Shown: positions 32,636 to 45,900, counted from the stretch's first letter. The stretch is DNA of 46,729 nucleotides from Bacteroidales bacterium UBA3844 (GCA_002392915.1 DGHQ01000020.1:77826-124554); one strand, 5' to 3'. Notes: generated by a model not told the origin, from the letters alone. Translations and numbers: made by a program.

Positions 32636-35221
32636 ATGGACTTTAAAAATTTCACATTAAAAGCGCAGGAGGTCGTTAAAGAATCTATTAAAATAGTGCA
32701 AATCTCCGGGCAGCAAGTAATAGAACCGGAACATATATTCAAGGCGGCTCTCAAAGTGAGCGATAATATTGTCAACTTCCTAATGAATAAAACCGGAGCC
32801 AATGCCCAAAATATTGCGTTGGCTATAGACAAGATGGTGGCTCAGGGACCAAAGGTCAGAGGTGGAGAGCCATATTTCAGCCACATGACCAATGAAATGC
32901 TCCTTAAAGCTGAGACATTAAGCAAGGAGGCAGGTGATGATTTCGTCACTGTGGAATATATGATCCTTGGTTTGCTAAACACTGATTGCGCGGCAGCGAT
33001 AGTATTGAAGAAATTCGGTATGACCGCTGAAGACACAGCCAAAGCGATTAAGGAATTGAGAAAAGGAAATACAGTAAAATCAGACAGCGCGGAGGAATCA
33101 TATCAGGCTCTTGAAAGATTCGCAATAAATCTTAATGAGCGTGCTCGTACAGGTAAACTTGATCCGGTGATTGGCCGTGATGAGGAAATCCGACGTGTGC
33201 TTCAGATTCTTTCACGTCGAACCAAGAACAATCCTATTTTGATTGGTGAGCCAGGTACAGGTAAGACAGCGATAGCTGAAGGACTTGCTCATCGAATCGT
33301 ACGCGGAGATGTGCCTGAAAACTTGAAAACAAAGCAGTTGTATTCATTGGATATGGGTGCTCTTGTGGCAGGTGCCAAATATAAAGGTGAGTTTGAGGAG
33401 CGTTTGAAATCGGTGGTCAATGAGGTGTCTAAATCCGACGGTGAAATCATTCTTTTCATTGATGAGATCCACACTCTGGTAGGTGCAGGTAAGGGAGAGG
33501 GTGCTATGGATGCCGCAAACATCTTGAAACCAGCTCTTGCACGTGGTGAGTTGAGATCAATCGGTGCGACAACACTTGATGAGTATCAGAAATACTTCGA
33601 GCAGGACAAGGCTCTTGAACGTCGTTTCCAGAAAGTCATGGTGGATGAGCCAGACAAGGAAAGCACTATTTCCATCCTTCGTGGATTGAAAGAGAAATAC
33701 GAGACTCACCACAAGGTGCGTATCAAAGACGACGCGATCATCGCAGCTGTCGAACTTTCAAGCAGATATATCACAGACCGTTTCTTGCCAGATAAAGCAA
33801 TCGACTTGATTGATGAAGCGGCATCACGTTTGCGTATACAGATTGATTCTGTGCCAGAAGCTCTTGATACTTTGCAGCGTGAAATCATGCAGCTAGAGAT
33901 TGAGCGTGAGGCAATCAAGAGAGAGAATGACGAAAAGAAGCTTGCCGCTTTGAACGCTGAAATTGCAGAGAAGAGAGACGAATGCTCGGCGATGAAGGCT
34001 AAATGGGGAAGCGAGAAAGAGCTTGTCAACCAGGTTCAGGCGGAGAAAGCTAAAATCGAGGATTATAAATTCCAGGCGGAGAAAGCAGAACGTGAGGGCG
34101 ATTACGCGCTTGTCGCCGAACTTCGTTATGGTAAGATAAAAGACTCCGAGGAGGCAATCAAGTCGTTGGAGAAACAGCTTGAGGACAACGGTATGGGCCG
34201 AATGATCAAAGAGGAGGTCGACGAAGATGATATCGCATACATCGTAAGCCGTTGGACTGGTATTCCTGTGACAAAGATGCGCCAGAGTGAGCGAGAGAAA
34301 CTACTTCATTTGGAGGAGGAGTTGCACAAGAGAATTGTAGGTCAGGACGAGGCAATCACAGCCATATCTGATGCTGTACGTCGTTCACGTGCCGGATTGT
34401 CGGATCCGAAGAGACCAATTGGTTCATTCCTATTCCTTGGAACAACAGGTGTCGGTAAGACAGAGTTGAGCAAGGCGTTGGCTGAATTCTTGTTCGACGA
34501 CGAGACTATGATGACACGTATTGATATGAGTGAGTATCAGGAGAAGCACTCAGTCTCACGTCTAGTCGGAGCGCCTCCGGGATACGTAGGATATGATGAG
34601 GGTGGTCAGTTGACAGAGGCTGTCCGTCGTAAACCATACAGCGTTGTGTTGTTTGATGAGATAGAGAAAGCCCATCCAGACACATTCAACATCCTGCTTC
34701 AGGTGTTGGATGACGGACGATTGACCGACAACAAGGGTCGTGTCGTCGACTTCAAGAACACCATCATCATCATGACATCAAACATGGGTTCTCATGAGAT
34801 CCGTGAGAAATTCGCGAAGATGACTCCAGAAAACAGAGTCGAGACAGTGGAGTCTGCAAAGAACGCTGTCATGGACATGTTGAAGGAGACTATCCGACCT
34901 GAGTTCTTGAACCGTATCGATGAGATCGTCATGTTCACTCCACTTAATAAGGATGAGATTGGTAATATTGTAGACTTGCATGTTGCAAAGATCAAAAAGA
35001 TGCTTGCCGACGTGGATGTCAATATCGAGCTTACTCCTAAGGCTAAGGAGTTCATCACAACAGAAGGCTACGATCCAGAGTTTGGTGCACGTCCGGTGAA
35101 GAGAGTTTTGCAGCGTTACCTTCTTAACGAATTGTCGAAGAAGCTGTTGGCAGGTAGCGTGAACAAAGAGAAGCCAATTATCGTTGATGCCAACGACGAC
35201 GGCTTGGTATTTGATAATTAA
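32636..35221 (+). CDS. clpB: ClpB disaggregase
   Basis: 861 aa. An ATP-driven hexamer that, with DnaK, pulls proteins out of aggregates in the cytoplasm. Seen: N-terminal Clp repeats (MDFKNFTLKAQEVV), Walker A1 GEPGTGKT at about residues 204-211, Walker B1 ILFIDEIHTL, the coiled-coil middle domain (about 405-525, rich in Lys/Glu), second AAA+ domain with GTTGVGKT at about 602-609 and VVLFDEIEKAHP, and a C-terminal GARPVKR sensor-2 motif. I start at ATG 32636 because an upstream TTG in frame adds only three residues. A sigma-54-like site precedes it and a strong terminator follows. Confidence 0.97.
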   Translation: MDFKNFTLKAQEVVKESIKIVQISGQQVIEPEHIFKAALKVSDNIVNFLMNKTGANAQNIALAIDKMVAQGPKVRGGEPYFSHMTNEMLLKAETLSKEAGDDFVTVEYMILGLLNTDCAAAIVLKKFGMTAEDTAKAIKELRKGNTVKSDSAEESYQALERFAINLNERARTGKLDPVIGRDEEIRRVLQILSRRTKNNPILIGEPGTGKTAIAEGLAHRIVRGDVPENLKTKQLYSLDMGALVAGAKYKGEFEERLKSVVNEVSKSDGEIILFIDEIHTLVGAGKGEGAMDAANILKPALARGELRSIGATTLDEYQKYFEQDKALERRFQKVMVDEPDKESTISILRGLKEKYETHHKVRIKDDAIIAAVELSSRYITDRFLPDKAIDLIDEAASRLRIQIDSVPEALDTLQREIMQLEIEREAIKRENDEKKLAALNAEIAEKRDECSAMKAKWGSEKELVNQVQAEKAKIEDYKFQAEKAEREGDYALVAELRYGKIKDSEEAIKSLEKQLEDNGMGRMIKEEVDEDDIAYIVSRWTGIPVTKMRQSEREKLLHLEEELHKRIVGQDEAITAISDAVRRSRAGLSDPKRPIGSFLFLGTTGVGKTELSKALAEFLFDDETMMTRIDMSEYQEKHSVSRLVGAPPGYVGYDEGGQLTEAVRRKPYSVVLFDEIEKAHPDTFNILLQVLDDGRLTDNKGRVVDFKNTIIIMTSNMGSHEIREKFAKMTPENRVETVESAKNAVMDMLKETIRPEFLNRIDEIVMFTPLNKDEIGNIVDLHVAKIKKMLADVDVNIELTPKAKEFITTEGYDPEFGARPVKRVLQRYLLNELSKKLLAGSVNKEKPIIVDANDDGLVFDN

Positions 35222-35279
35222 TGATCGACGAAGACGCGTGGTTTTACCCCGATGTTATATTGGTATTTAAGGTTGAGGA

Positions 35280-35314
35280 GGCTGGATCCAGTGTTTGGAT
35301 TCAGCCTTTTTTTT
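35280..35314 (+). terminator. Rho-independent terminator after clpB
   Basis: GGCTGGATCCA (35280-35290) pairs with TGGATTCAGCC (35296-35306), one G-U pair, followed by eight T. Confidence 0.88.
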
Positions 35315-35320
35315 ACAAAA

Positions 35321-35351
35321 TTTGGTTGCGCGTGTTTTTATTGTAACTTTG
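35321..35351 (+). promoter_or_regulatory. Promoter of the YitT-family gene
   Basis: TTTG (35321-35324), 19 nt, TAACTTTG (35344-35351): exact Bacteroidota consensus, 22 bp before the start codon. Confidence 0.85.
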
Positions 35352-35373
35352 CATACCCATTAAACAGATAAAC

Positions 35374-36243
35374 ATGGAAACAAAAATATTCGACTTGAAA
35401 AAGGATACAAAAAGGATACTTGTCATCATCATAGCCGCTCTTCTTATGGCAGTCAACATCAAGACTTTTGTGCAAGCTGGCAACCTTCTTCCGGGAGGAG
35501 CTACAGGTCTGACTCTCCTTATCCAGCGTGCCGTCAAACTTTTTTTTGATCTTGACATTCCTTATTCACCGATCAACATACTCCTGAATGCCATTCCAGC
35601 ATTTATTGGATTCAAGTTCATTGGAAAGAAATTCACAATCTATTCTTGTCTGATGATTTTCCTTGTCGGTCTGTTTGCCGACCTTATTCCCGCATATACC
35701 ATAACGGATGACGTTTTGCTAGTGTCCATATTTGGAGGTCTGATCAACGGAGCTGCCATCAGCATTTGTCTGTCGGTGGAAGCGACGTCGGGAGGAACAG
35801 ACTTCATCGCCATCTACATGTCGGAAAAGAAACACATGGATTCATGGAATTTTGTGCTTGGCATCAATGCCGTCATTCTTTCCGTCGCCGGACTTCTTTT
35901 CGGATGGGACAAAGCTCTGTATTCCATCATTTTCCAATACGCATCAACGCAAACAATCCACCTGCTATTCCAGCACTATCAGAAAGAGACGTTGTTAGTC
36001 GTCACCAAACATCCGGAATTGGTGAGTGAAATCATCCACGCTAAAAGTCACCACGGAGCCACCATCATCAAAGCGGAAGGCTCTTACGAACATAAAGAGA
36101 CTTTCATCGTCTATTCCGTCATCGGCAAAGACCAATATATTTCAATTGTCAGCATCATTAAGCAGGAAGATCCCGACGCCTTCATCAACACTATAGACAC
36201 AGAAAGTCTTACCGGACGATTCTTCCATAAGAAGACGGAATGA
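35374..36243 (+). CDS. YitT-family membrane protein (DUF161 + DUF2179)
   Basis: 289 aa. About five membrane segments (IIIAALLMAVNIKTFVQAG, PINILLNAIPAFIGFKFIG, YSCLMIFLVGLFADLI, LVSIFGGLINGAAISICLSV, NFVLGINAVILSVAGLLFG), with the family motifs NLLPGGATGLTLL (about 37-49) and ATSGGTDFIA (about 137-146). The C-terminal about 85 residues form the soluble DUF2179 domain (TLLVVTKHPELVSEIIH, HGATIIKAEGSY). The family is widespread and of unproven function, probably transport-related. It is a single-gene unit with its own promoter. Confidence 0.88.
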   Translation: METKIFDLKKDTKRILVIIIAALLMAVNIKTFVQAGNLLPGGATGLTLLIQRAVKLFFDLDIPYSPINILLNAIPAFIGFKFIGKKFTIYSCLMIFLVGLFADLIPAYTITDDVLLVSIFGGLINGAAISICLSVEATSGGTDFIAIYMSEKKHMDSWNFVLGINAVILSVAGLLFGWDKALYSIIFQYASTQTIHLLFQHYQKETLLVVTKHPELVSEIIHAKSHHGATIIKAEGSYEHKETFIVYSVIGKDQYISIVSIIKQEDPDAFINTIDTESLTGRFFHKKTE

Positions 36244-36275
36244 TGAAACTCCAAACTATTGGGAGACATACAAAA

Positions 36276-36300
36276 AGGGACACCCGTAATGAGTGTCCCT
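36276..36300 (-). terminator. Terminator of the giant-protein/lipoprotein operon
   Basis: AGGGACAC (36276-36283) pairs with GTGTCCCT (36293-36300). On the minus strand it is followed by TTTTT. It lies 25 bp beyond the lipoprotein stop. Confidence 0.8.
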
Positions 36301-36325
36301 AATTAATATCTGTTCTATTCAAGCA

Positions 36326-36958
36326 TTAGAAATGTCTACACTTGAATGTCTTTGGATTATCCACCACACCATAAATCAAATCGGGAGTAAACGGTATCTT
36401 ATCCAACGATTCATACATGTATTGGGTGCTGGCATTCCAATAACGGAACACAACAGGTTCTGTCTCATCACCTGTACCAATGACTGTCAACAGAAAAACT
36501 CCGTTGATGGACTTGCCCACCGCTCTACACTCATTGCCCACAAATGCGGCAAACAGGTCGTTGTCTGTGGCACTGTTCTTCATGTCTGAAGGCAGTTGGT
36601 AGACCACTGTCATTGAATACGCGAAGTCGCCATCAAATGCCACTGATGACCAAGCTGGGTTCTCAAATTTTTTGAAGACGGTGCTGGTGTCCGGTGTTCC
36701 ACCTTCTTCACCTCCCTCTTCTCCACCTTCTGGATCATCAAGTTTTTTATTGAGTTCTTCCTGCGTCTTTTTAAGATCTTCCTGTTTCTTGTCCAACTCC
36801 TTCTGAGCTTTGGAAAGAGAATCAAGTTTGACAGACAAATCACCCTGCATCTTTTTGATTTCTGCAAGATCATCGCTATAATCCTCAGGATCGTCGCTGC
36901 AAGAGAACAATCCTGAAGACAACATAGCGGCTGATATTATAAACAACCAATGTTTCAT
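36326..36958 (-). CDS. Coiled-coil lipoprotein with an AAF-GEC module
   Basis: 210 aa. A lipoprotein signal ends in GLFSC (Cys20), followed by the acidic SDDPEDYSDD, which resembles the surface-export signal of Bacteroidota lipoproteins. Residues about 33-78 form a Lys/Glu/Leu heptad coiled coil. A Gly/Glu linker (EGGEEGG) leads to a domain (about 92-205) with DLFAAFVGNECRAVGKS and VVFRYWNASTQ. The giant protein encoded just upstream carries the same pattern (DMLAAFYQGECVGKANI and VEYRIWDASKG). It starts 14 bp after the giant gene, so they share a transcript and probably a location. A surface partner or anchor is inferred. Confidence 0.7.
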   Translation of the reverse strand: MKHWLFIISAAMLSSGLFSCSDDPEDYSDDLAEIKKMQGDLSVKLDSLSKAQKELDKKQEDLKKTQEELNKKLDDPEGGEEGGEEGGTPDTSTVFKKFENPAWSSVAFDGDFAYSMTVVYQLPSDMKNSATDNDLFAAFVGNECRAVGKSINGVFLLTVIGTGDETEPVVFRYWNASTQYMYESLDKIPFTPDLIYGVVDNPKTFKCRHF

Positions 36959-36972
36959 TCTCGTCTATTATA

Positions 36973-39900
36973 TTATTTCTTTACTATTTTAACCGTCTTC
37001 GACACTCCGTTTTGAGTCACCTTCAACATGTATGAGCCTGATATGAAGCCAGACATATTGACAAGTGCTTCCAATGTGTTGTCTGAAACCGTCACCGTAC
37101 TTGAATATACAAGTTTACCAGTCAGATCAAAGATCTCAATAGAGACATCTTCATTATTGTCTACCACACCCTTAATGTTCAACTCGTCGTCAACAGGATT
37201 AGGGTAAACAGTCAAGGCATCTCCTACTCCATCCACATTGAAAGTTAAGATCACTGGACTCTTTGGTGAGCCACAAACCTCATCACCTACAAATGAAAGT
37301 TGGTTAGAAGCGACGTAAGTCACACCATCATGTTCCAAAGTGAAACGGATATTATCGCCTGCATTAGCCGCGATGTTGATGAATTGAAGAGCATAGTCGT
37401 CAGTCAAATCTACTTCCACAACCTCATTCTCAACATTGCCGACGATTGCACGCACAACGTCACCATCCTGTTTTTCTGGGACATAAGCAATGATGTTCAT
37501 GTTCATCTCATAATCAGAAGCCGTTGCTTCAAGAGCTGTGGCTGAACGTAAAGAAGACGATGCGGTAGGATACTTGAACGTCTTTGTCGCACCTGCATTC
37601 TTCAACATATAGCCGCTGTTTGGCAACATGTTCTTTAATGAGCCGATCCAATTATTTCCATAGTACATAGCGAATCCATCATTCGACTTTATCACGTCAC
37701 CTTCTGTCGCCTCATAGTCGGCCAAAGCCTCTTTCACCGACATGCTATAAGCAGGCAAGTATGAAATATAATTCCAAGACTTTCCATTTACAGTTAATTC
37801 AGTAGAAGCCAAGTCGATGTCAGAACCAGCGACAAACAATGTCTGGTCGTACTCTGAATAGATCTTGAACATGCCAGTGTTGTTGAGAGAGACTCCCTCA
37901 TTAACCCATGCTTTCAAAGACGACGAGTAGTTTGCCGACTTGTTTTTGTTCTTCACAAAGCTATTAGCTGCCCAGTTGCCATTTGCAAGATATGCATCCA
38001 TGTCAGACATGTTTTCGTTCTTCAAATTGAATGAAACCCAGTTCCAACCCTTGTTCAATTGGATATTCTGATATTTCAGTGAGTCATTAGAGAAGACGAT
38101 TGGCTGGTCTGGCTTTCCTAAGACACTGTTGTTCACAAAATTTGCAGTCACTGATGCCGCAGCACGTGACATAAGTCCCTTGCTTGCATCCCATATGCGA
38201 TACTCTACATTGTGAGATCTAGAGACTGGAGAATAAACAGTCATCAAAGCATACCACATATCCAACGTCTTGTCGTAACTGATGTTAGCCTTGCCGACAC
38301 ATTCTCCCTGATAGAATGCTGCCAACATGTCTTTTTCATCGTTAGAGAACTGACCGTCCACCTTGATTTGAGCAAAGACAGCCATGTTGAACTCATATTT
38401 GCTAGGATCAACATTCCAGTCTGGAGTGCTTCCCTCCACTGTAACATTAAGAGCAAGTGGCTCAGTCACATTGTTAGAGTTGGTCAAATATACGACCTCG
38501 TTGTATGAGCCGACAGCCAACGAAGGATCAATCTCAAACTTGACAGTCTGTTTCTCCAAAGGTTTGATGACACCCGACTCAGAAGATGCGCTCAACCATG
38601 AAGGCATATTGTTGAGTCTGTAGTTGATAACAGAACCGCCATTGTTTACGATTGGCATTTCAAACTTGTACGACTCACCCTCTTTCTTTTCGATTGTCAC
38701 AGCGTCGTCCATCCATTTCAACTGGTTGCGGTCGATATAAGCGCTAAGTGTGATTGGAGAAAGAATATAGTTTCCATTCACATCTTGAACCTTGTTGGCA
38801 GTCACGTTGACAATTGTCTTCTCGATACGATAGTCTTGCTCTTTCAAAGTGATGATCAAAGCGTCATTGTTTACAACCCAATCATACAACAAAGAAGAGA
38901 CAGCACCCTTACTCTTAACAGGAGGAATGTTGGTGACACCATTTACTTTTCCGACTGCGACAGATGTAGTGTCGTTGTTCACAATATTGTTCAATGTGAA
39001 CTGCATCTCTTTTGTGCCCTGCCAGTCGATATAATGCTCAAATGGATAGTAGAGCAGCAAGCCCATCTCGTCGCCATTAGATTTTTGATTATAGAACGAC
39101 TCTATCTGAGACTGCTGACGGTAGAGATTCCAAAGACGTATTTCATCGACCTTTCCAGTAAAATATTGGTCGACAGTCTTTGTCACACTCTTTTCCTTGT
39201 GCCATACACGAGCACCAGCATATAGTTTGTCGGATGCTATTCTGTCCACCTTATCATTAGAGAAATAGGTGTTCAATTGTCCATCCATGTATATGCGAGC
39301 TGTTCCAGAAGAACGACTGACACTTAAAGTGAAATTATGCCAATTGTTGTCTGCATAATCACCATCCACAAGTGTAGAGTAACCATTATGGTTGAATGAA
39401 AGGACTCCGGTTTCATTGAAGCCGACACTAAATAGTTTAGCAGGATCTTCTCCCACATTATCAATACCGTTTCCATTTGAAATGATAGTCTGATTCTTCG
39501 CTCCACTCTCAGCGTTGAACCAGAATTCCAAAGTGAAGTCCATATCCGAAGGTATGACAGCGGCAGAACTATTCAATGCCACATAATCAGTTCCGTCAAA
39601 CGCAGCCGAGCGACCCTCTGGCAATGCCCAAGAACCACCCTTCATGATAAGGTTAGCTCCACGAGCCTTATCCTCTGTCGCATTACCCTTAGCCTCATCC
39701 ATATCGTAGTAAGCGATCAAACCAAGGTCGTTGCCCGACAATTGCGTCGCGCTATTGGCTTGGATAGTCGCAGAAGAACGGACAGCGTTCCAAACACGGA
39801 ACTGATCCACCTTACCATTGAAATTGCCAGATTGAGTAGCGACGTTGCGACCAATCTCGACGACTCCATTACCAGTGTATGCACCAACCTTTTGACCATC

Positions 39901-42900
39901 GATGACAGAAACATAGTTGACGTAAGCTGTCACGGTTGTATCGACATTGTCGTAAACCAATGCGACATGATTCCATGAAGATTTCTCCCATGCAGGGACC
40001 TTCTCAGAAGTGATCTCCTTGCTTCCCACTTTGACAACCACATTTCCATTGTTGTTCATGCCCATTGATATTGCCTCATTTGCACTACCATGGCTGAAGA
40101 AAGTCGCATTCTGAAGAGAATCAAAGTTAACCCAGCACTCGAAAGTCAAATCTTTCTTAGCGAAATTACGAGTGGCCTCTGTCACCAAATAATCATTTAC
40201 TCCATCCAACGCAATAGCGACACTATGGTCGGAAACAGCGCCGTTGCGAACACCAGTCACCTCAAAATTGCTGGCTGTCAACATTCCTTCGGCGATAGTC
40301 TCATTAAAGTCGATGCGAATATCATCATTGATAGTCAAAACACCATCTGCAGGCTTAGGAGTGCCAAACAAACGAGGGTTGTACATATCCTTGATACCAG
40401 AAACGACTTCTGAAGGATTGTCGTACAACTCATTGTTGATGTTGCAGAAAGAGACCGCACGCAAATCATATTTCTGGTCTGGAAGGTTATCCATATAGAA
40501 ATTATAGTAGATATTTCCCCCATCCGTCGACGAGATTGCAAATGCATTTAGTCCATTAGCTACAGCATTCTTAGCCAAAGAGTCCTCTTTATAGTAGTAT
40601 GCCAATGTCAACCAGTCGTTATCTGATCCAGACGCTGGTTTATACTGCAATTCGATATGTTCGAAATCCGTATAGTTGACATCAAAGCCAGAGATTGTGA
40701 TAGGCATATAATGTTTAGCGACACCGTCTATTGTATCTACTGAACAATTAGTATTATATGTCCAATTGTTGCTAGGCTTAGCGATAGTCACATTTGAACA
40801 TGAAGGGATAAAATGTACAGAGAAATAAACTGTATCAGAAATCACATCCAAGAAGTCGGTTGGGTCGGCCTGACACTTAGAGCAAAGAGCGATTGCCATG
40901 TTGTCGTAGTTCAACACTGAACCCTTAGTCACTGTCAATGTCTTCTCCAACACCTGACCGGCAGGCACCAAATACTCGAGTGCGAATCCAGACATAGAGT
41001 TGCCGTCAATACTTGGAACCGCGCCGTAAGGATTAGTAGCGTCGACAAAACGAAGATCGAACCACTGGTCCTCACCTGTCTCAGAGTCATTTTTCAAATA
41101 GACTGTCAAATAAGCATCCTCACCAGAAGGAACATTCTCAACAAACTTAGTAGGCATGTCGATTTTTGGATTCTCCAACTTCATTGTGGCAGCGCTGATC
41201 ACCTCAGTTTCATGACCTTTCCAATGAGAAGCTGTGTATGCACCCTCATAAGGACAACCTGTAGCGCCACCCTTTGTGCTGAACACAAATGTCGAATAAG
41301 AATCTTTTTTCTTCAAGCTGTTTTTGTCTACACTTCCTGAATTGACTCCGTTTTGCTCATAAGTTTCATCTATTTTTTCTGAATCATGGAAGACATCCAC
41401 ACTCAAATAATCATCATCTCCGTCTTCAGCCAATACAAATCCTTTCGCATGAGATGCCTCCAATTCATTTTCGAACTCTCCTCCTTGTGATGTCTCGACC
41501 GTCTCCTCAAATTCGAACTTAGTCTTAGCACCTGTAGTTCCTAAATAAGTGTCGTTAGAGACCTTTCCTCCGATAGTGATAGAGAAAGAATGGTTCGACG
41601 TAAGTGTCGAAGAGTATTGCTCACTATATTCGACATTTCCACCAGCTTGGAATGAGTAGTTCTGTAATTTAAGTTTTTCATCTTTAATTACAGTCGCCTT
41701 TACACTATCATTGTCAGACAAAGCCTTTTTCCAATCCTTGATATAGGTGTTCAAAGCCTCGATTGTATCTCTAGTATACTCCAAAGACTGTGACAAATAA
41801 GGCACGTAGTAGTCAGGCTCACCAAAATTCGCATCATCAGCATTTACCAAAGAGTAGTAGTAATTGACAGAATCAGCATTAGCTTTAGCCTGTAGAGTTG
41901 AAGAGTCGGCCTCACTTGGCAATAGAAGCAAACTGTTTCTCAACTCTTCCAATGTTGGAATCAACACCTGTTCAATATGCACCTGCGGATAAGCGAACAA
42001 AGTTCCAAACTTTTGGCCCATTGTCACACCGTTAGATTGTACCACAGCAATATTGTCATTCACCAAATAAGTTTTCTCATAAGCCGACTCACCACCCAAT
42101 GAATCGTAAGTTGCACGACTTACAGCCTTAACATTTTGGCTGGTTCCAAAGGTGATGTTCGTAGAATAACCGATGTACAAATCTCCGTTAGCACCGACAT
42201 ACAAAGGATCATCACTAGTTTGGAATCTTGTGGTCGTAGTGACAGAAGTCTTTGAAGAGTTGTTTCCTGTATACTCTTCAGAGTGACTTATACCTAGAGT
42301 GACACCGCTCTCAACTTCTGCCAATGTTGTAGCCGTACCAACCATTGTACCGACACCAACAACTGTGATTTGTTGTGTGCGGACCTCCACTCCAGTCGTG
42401 AAATCCTCATTACCTTCATTTTTTACAGAGCCTGTATATTTTGACTCTTCACTGAAAGTGACACCCTTTTCCAAATAAGAGTAGCTGTTTGATCCAGGTG
42501 GGTCACGAAGCACACACAATAGTTTATCTGGTCCGGCAGTCACGAAATTTGTTCCAGTCTGGTGAGCACCCAAGATATAAGCCATACCATTGCTGTTGCC
42601 GATTGGGTTTTCCCATGCCACACTAGTCGGGTTGTCGGATGTTCCATATGTGAAAGTTGCGGCAATCGTTCCCGTCGCAGAAGAGATCGATGGCTCAGTC
42701 ACCTTAAACATATAGATAGAATTCTCTGTGTCAATAGAATCAGAAATAGCCATTTTATTATTAAACAGCACTTCTGTTGGCTCCACCATCACACGGTCGA
42801 TTTTAGAAGAATCGATTTCTTTCTTAGAGCTGATATAGAAAGGATACTCCTCGAAGACTTCATACTTGAATCTATAGTTGGATCCAGTCGAGAACACAGG

Positions 42901-45900
42901 GTATTTCAAAGAATATCCATTCGACTCATTCCACAACTGAATCTTTTCAGTCTCACCCAACATATTGTCAGAATAAGCCACTGTATCACCGAAGTAAGGG
43001 AGAGGCTTATCCGCACCTGTCACCTGAGTGACCTCCATCTGTGCAGTATAGCGTTTTGTGAAGACTTGCTTTTGAATATATCCAATGCTGTCTACATACG
43101 ACACCTTAGTGAATCCTTCCTTGTCGTTGATGCCATTAGTGTATACAGAATCCACATACTCATACTTTTCAAACTGCTCTATCTTATATGCAGAAAGATT
43201 TAATGAAGAGTTGTCGCCAGAAATACCTTCATGTCCATACACCGACAATGATATTGTATAATCGATAGGATATACCCAAGCAATGAACTCACCTGTCTCG
43301 TTATTTACGTGAATAGTGATATTATCTGTGTTGTATTCTACTGTTGTCTCTTTGGCAGTCGTTTTTGGAGCTCTAGCCAAAGTGCCTTTCAACACTGGAT
43401 GAGAAACTGTCTCGACATGAGCCACAGACTGTAACTCTCTGTTAGTCTGAGTAGGTTTCAAAACAATCTTCATGTCGTTAGCCAGATTATTTTTTGACAA
43501 AGAGAAACCTACAGGGAAAGACTCCTGCACTTCACCTCCACAGATACGACCGATATATTTTATCTTGGTATTGTCGTAAAGTTTGAGACCAGTAACAACA
43601 TCCTGATAGTTTCGGTCAGAACCGTCACTATTACAGATACATCCATCCAATTCAAAAGTATGTCCATCCTTTACAGCCTTTACCTCATGAGTGCCCACAG
43701 GGACATTGATAGTAAAATTACCGTCGGCATCAGTCATGATATATTGACCAGATTTATTAAGAGCAATCGCGCCATCAATAGTAAAGTGAACACCCTCCAC
43801 AGGATATGTTCCGCCAGCATAGTAAATTGTTCCAGACACAGCGAAAGAGCTATTGTCGGTAAAGTTTACTGTATGATGCTGAGCTCCTTCTCCTATAAAA
43901 CGGATTTCCTGTTTTGGTGAGAACTGATGAGTGCCCTTTCTTGGAATTATAGTGTAAGCAGTTCCGTTTCCATAATAAGGGACTGAACGAATGTTATAAA
44001 CACCAGAAGAGTCTGTGACACAGCAATATGACAGACTATTTATGCTCAAATGAGATTTTACCTTCTGCACATTAGAGTTGATACCAGTATTTCCATGATA
44101 AGTGGCTTTTCCTTCAAAAGAACTATCATAAATCTGATCATTCGACATGAAATCAAATGTATAGTAAGCATCCAAATTCTTTTCATTTCCAATCAGATAT
44201 CTTGTATGGTCTGCAAGAATTTCAGATTCACTCAATGCACGACTCCATAAGCGAACTTCGTCAATCTCTCCCTCGAAATTCTCTCCCAAAACGACGTCTC
44301 CATTAAGCTCTTTTCGGAATGATGCATTCTCAATAGTTGCTTTTGTCGACAATTCTCCATTCAGATAAATGGATGCCTGTGAAGTTGATCGGTCATATAC
44401 GGCAGACACATGTGTATATGTATACAATGGAGACTCACTTTTGGCTTTTATCGTATCCTTATCTCCTACAATAAATAGGAAATAACCTTCTTTAAAGGCT
44501 ACTTTGAAGATATCTTTCTTATTTATTATTAAAGCGTTGTTTTGTGAAGACGTAGGATAAACCCAAGCTTGCAATGTCACGGCTGACGTGTCAGCAAGAA
44601 TATTTTTTCCTGGGATTTCTACTTTGCCTGTTCCGTTAAGACTTAACGCATAAGCCTCCAAATCACCATCAGCCTCTAGTCTTACAGAGACAGAGTCGAC
44701 TCCTTGTCCATTCTCGAAAGTTATATGTCCATAAAAGTCTCCTGTTGGTGTCCTGAATCCGAAATCCTGCAAGGACTCTTCAGTGTACAGTCTCGTTCCG
44801 CCACATTCTTTCAAACCATAAATTCTATATTCGTATAGAATTCCAGGCAAACAAGAATTGTCGTCATACGAAAGATCAGAATTGACAGTTGCACTGACTG
44901 TCTCTATTTTTCTGAAAGCAGTGTCAGAGCTATAGACTTCTCTTCGCTCAACGACAATTTCATCTACGTCGTCTGTCGCTTTCCACTTCAAATTGACACG
45001 GTCTGAATAGTATCCCTTGGAAGCACTAAAGTCGCTTATCGAACCAACTTTGGTTGGCTTAATGTCACTGCCTAATAAAATACTTTTTTGTTTGTAGCTA
45101 TCGCTACCTGGAATCATCTTTAGAACATAAGTGTAAGAATTGCAAAAACGAAGAAGCTCGTCTTTGTAGAATCCTTCCTCATAGTTCAAAATGAACTCCT
45201 CTACGACAGAAGTGGTCTCATTGGTTCTCACTAATTTTAATTCGGAACCAGTTGACCAAATAGCACCATTCTGATTCCATTTTATTTCCACATATGGTTT
45301 GTCTCCTGAATGAAATTCTGCGGAAGCATTTTCAGGATAACAGTGATTTGTATTTACAGAAATTGTTTGATCTTTCTTGAAAATTTCCCAACCGGGAATT
45401 CCTTTTGTCGCTTTTCGTTCTATTGAAAAATAATATCTGGACGTGTCCCCATCTTTCAAATCCATTTTTGTTTCATACGAACTCGTCTTAGGGTCATAAG
45501 CTATCTCTACCACTTTTGTAGTGTCAACCGATACGTTTTTCATAGTCAACACAAAAGGGCTGTCGTTATAGTCCGACCCCATCACTGTTGGAATTTCCCA
45601 TCTAAGGTTAACCTGCTTTTTGTCAGCATCAACTTTTACTGAAAATTTTTGAACCTGAGGATAAGCTTTCAAGACATATTCCTTACTCTCTGCCACATAC
45701 GAGATCTTATTGTTTTTTGTTGGGAAATACTCTTGGTGAACCTTGAATTTATGTGATTTCGCCAAAAAAGCCTCATCAACTTTCAACACAAACGAGCCGC
45801 TGGTATTTTGGGGTTCACCAATGTGAGTTTCATCGCCACTCATCTTACGATTATCCTCATACAAATCAACGTCTCCCAATTTCGCACAATTTCGATTTGC

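Noticed and set aside
42562..43203. 213-aa plus-strand open frame inside the giant gene
   Set aside because: Antisense shadow, His/Ser/Arg-rich, without domain pattern or promoter.
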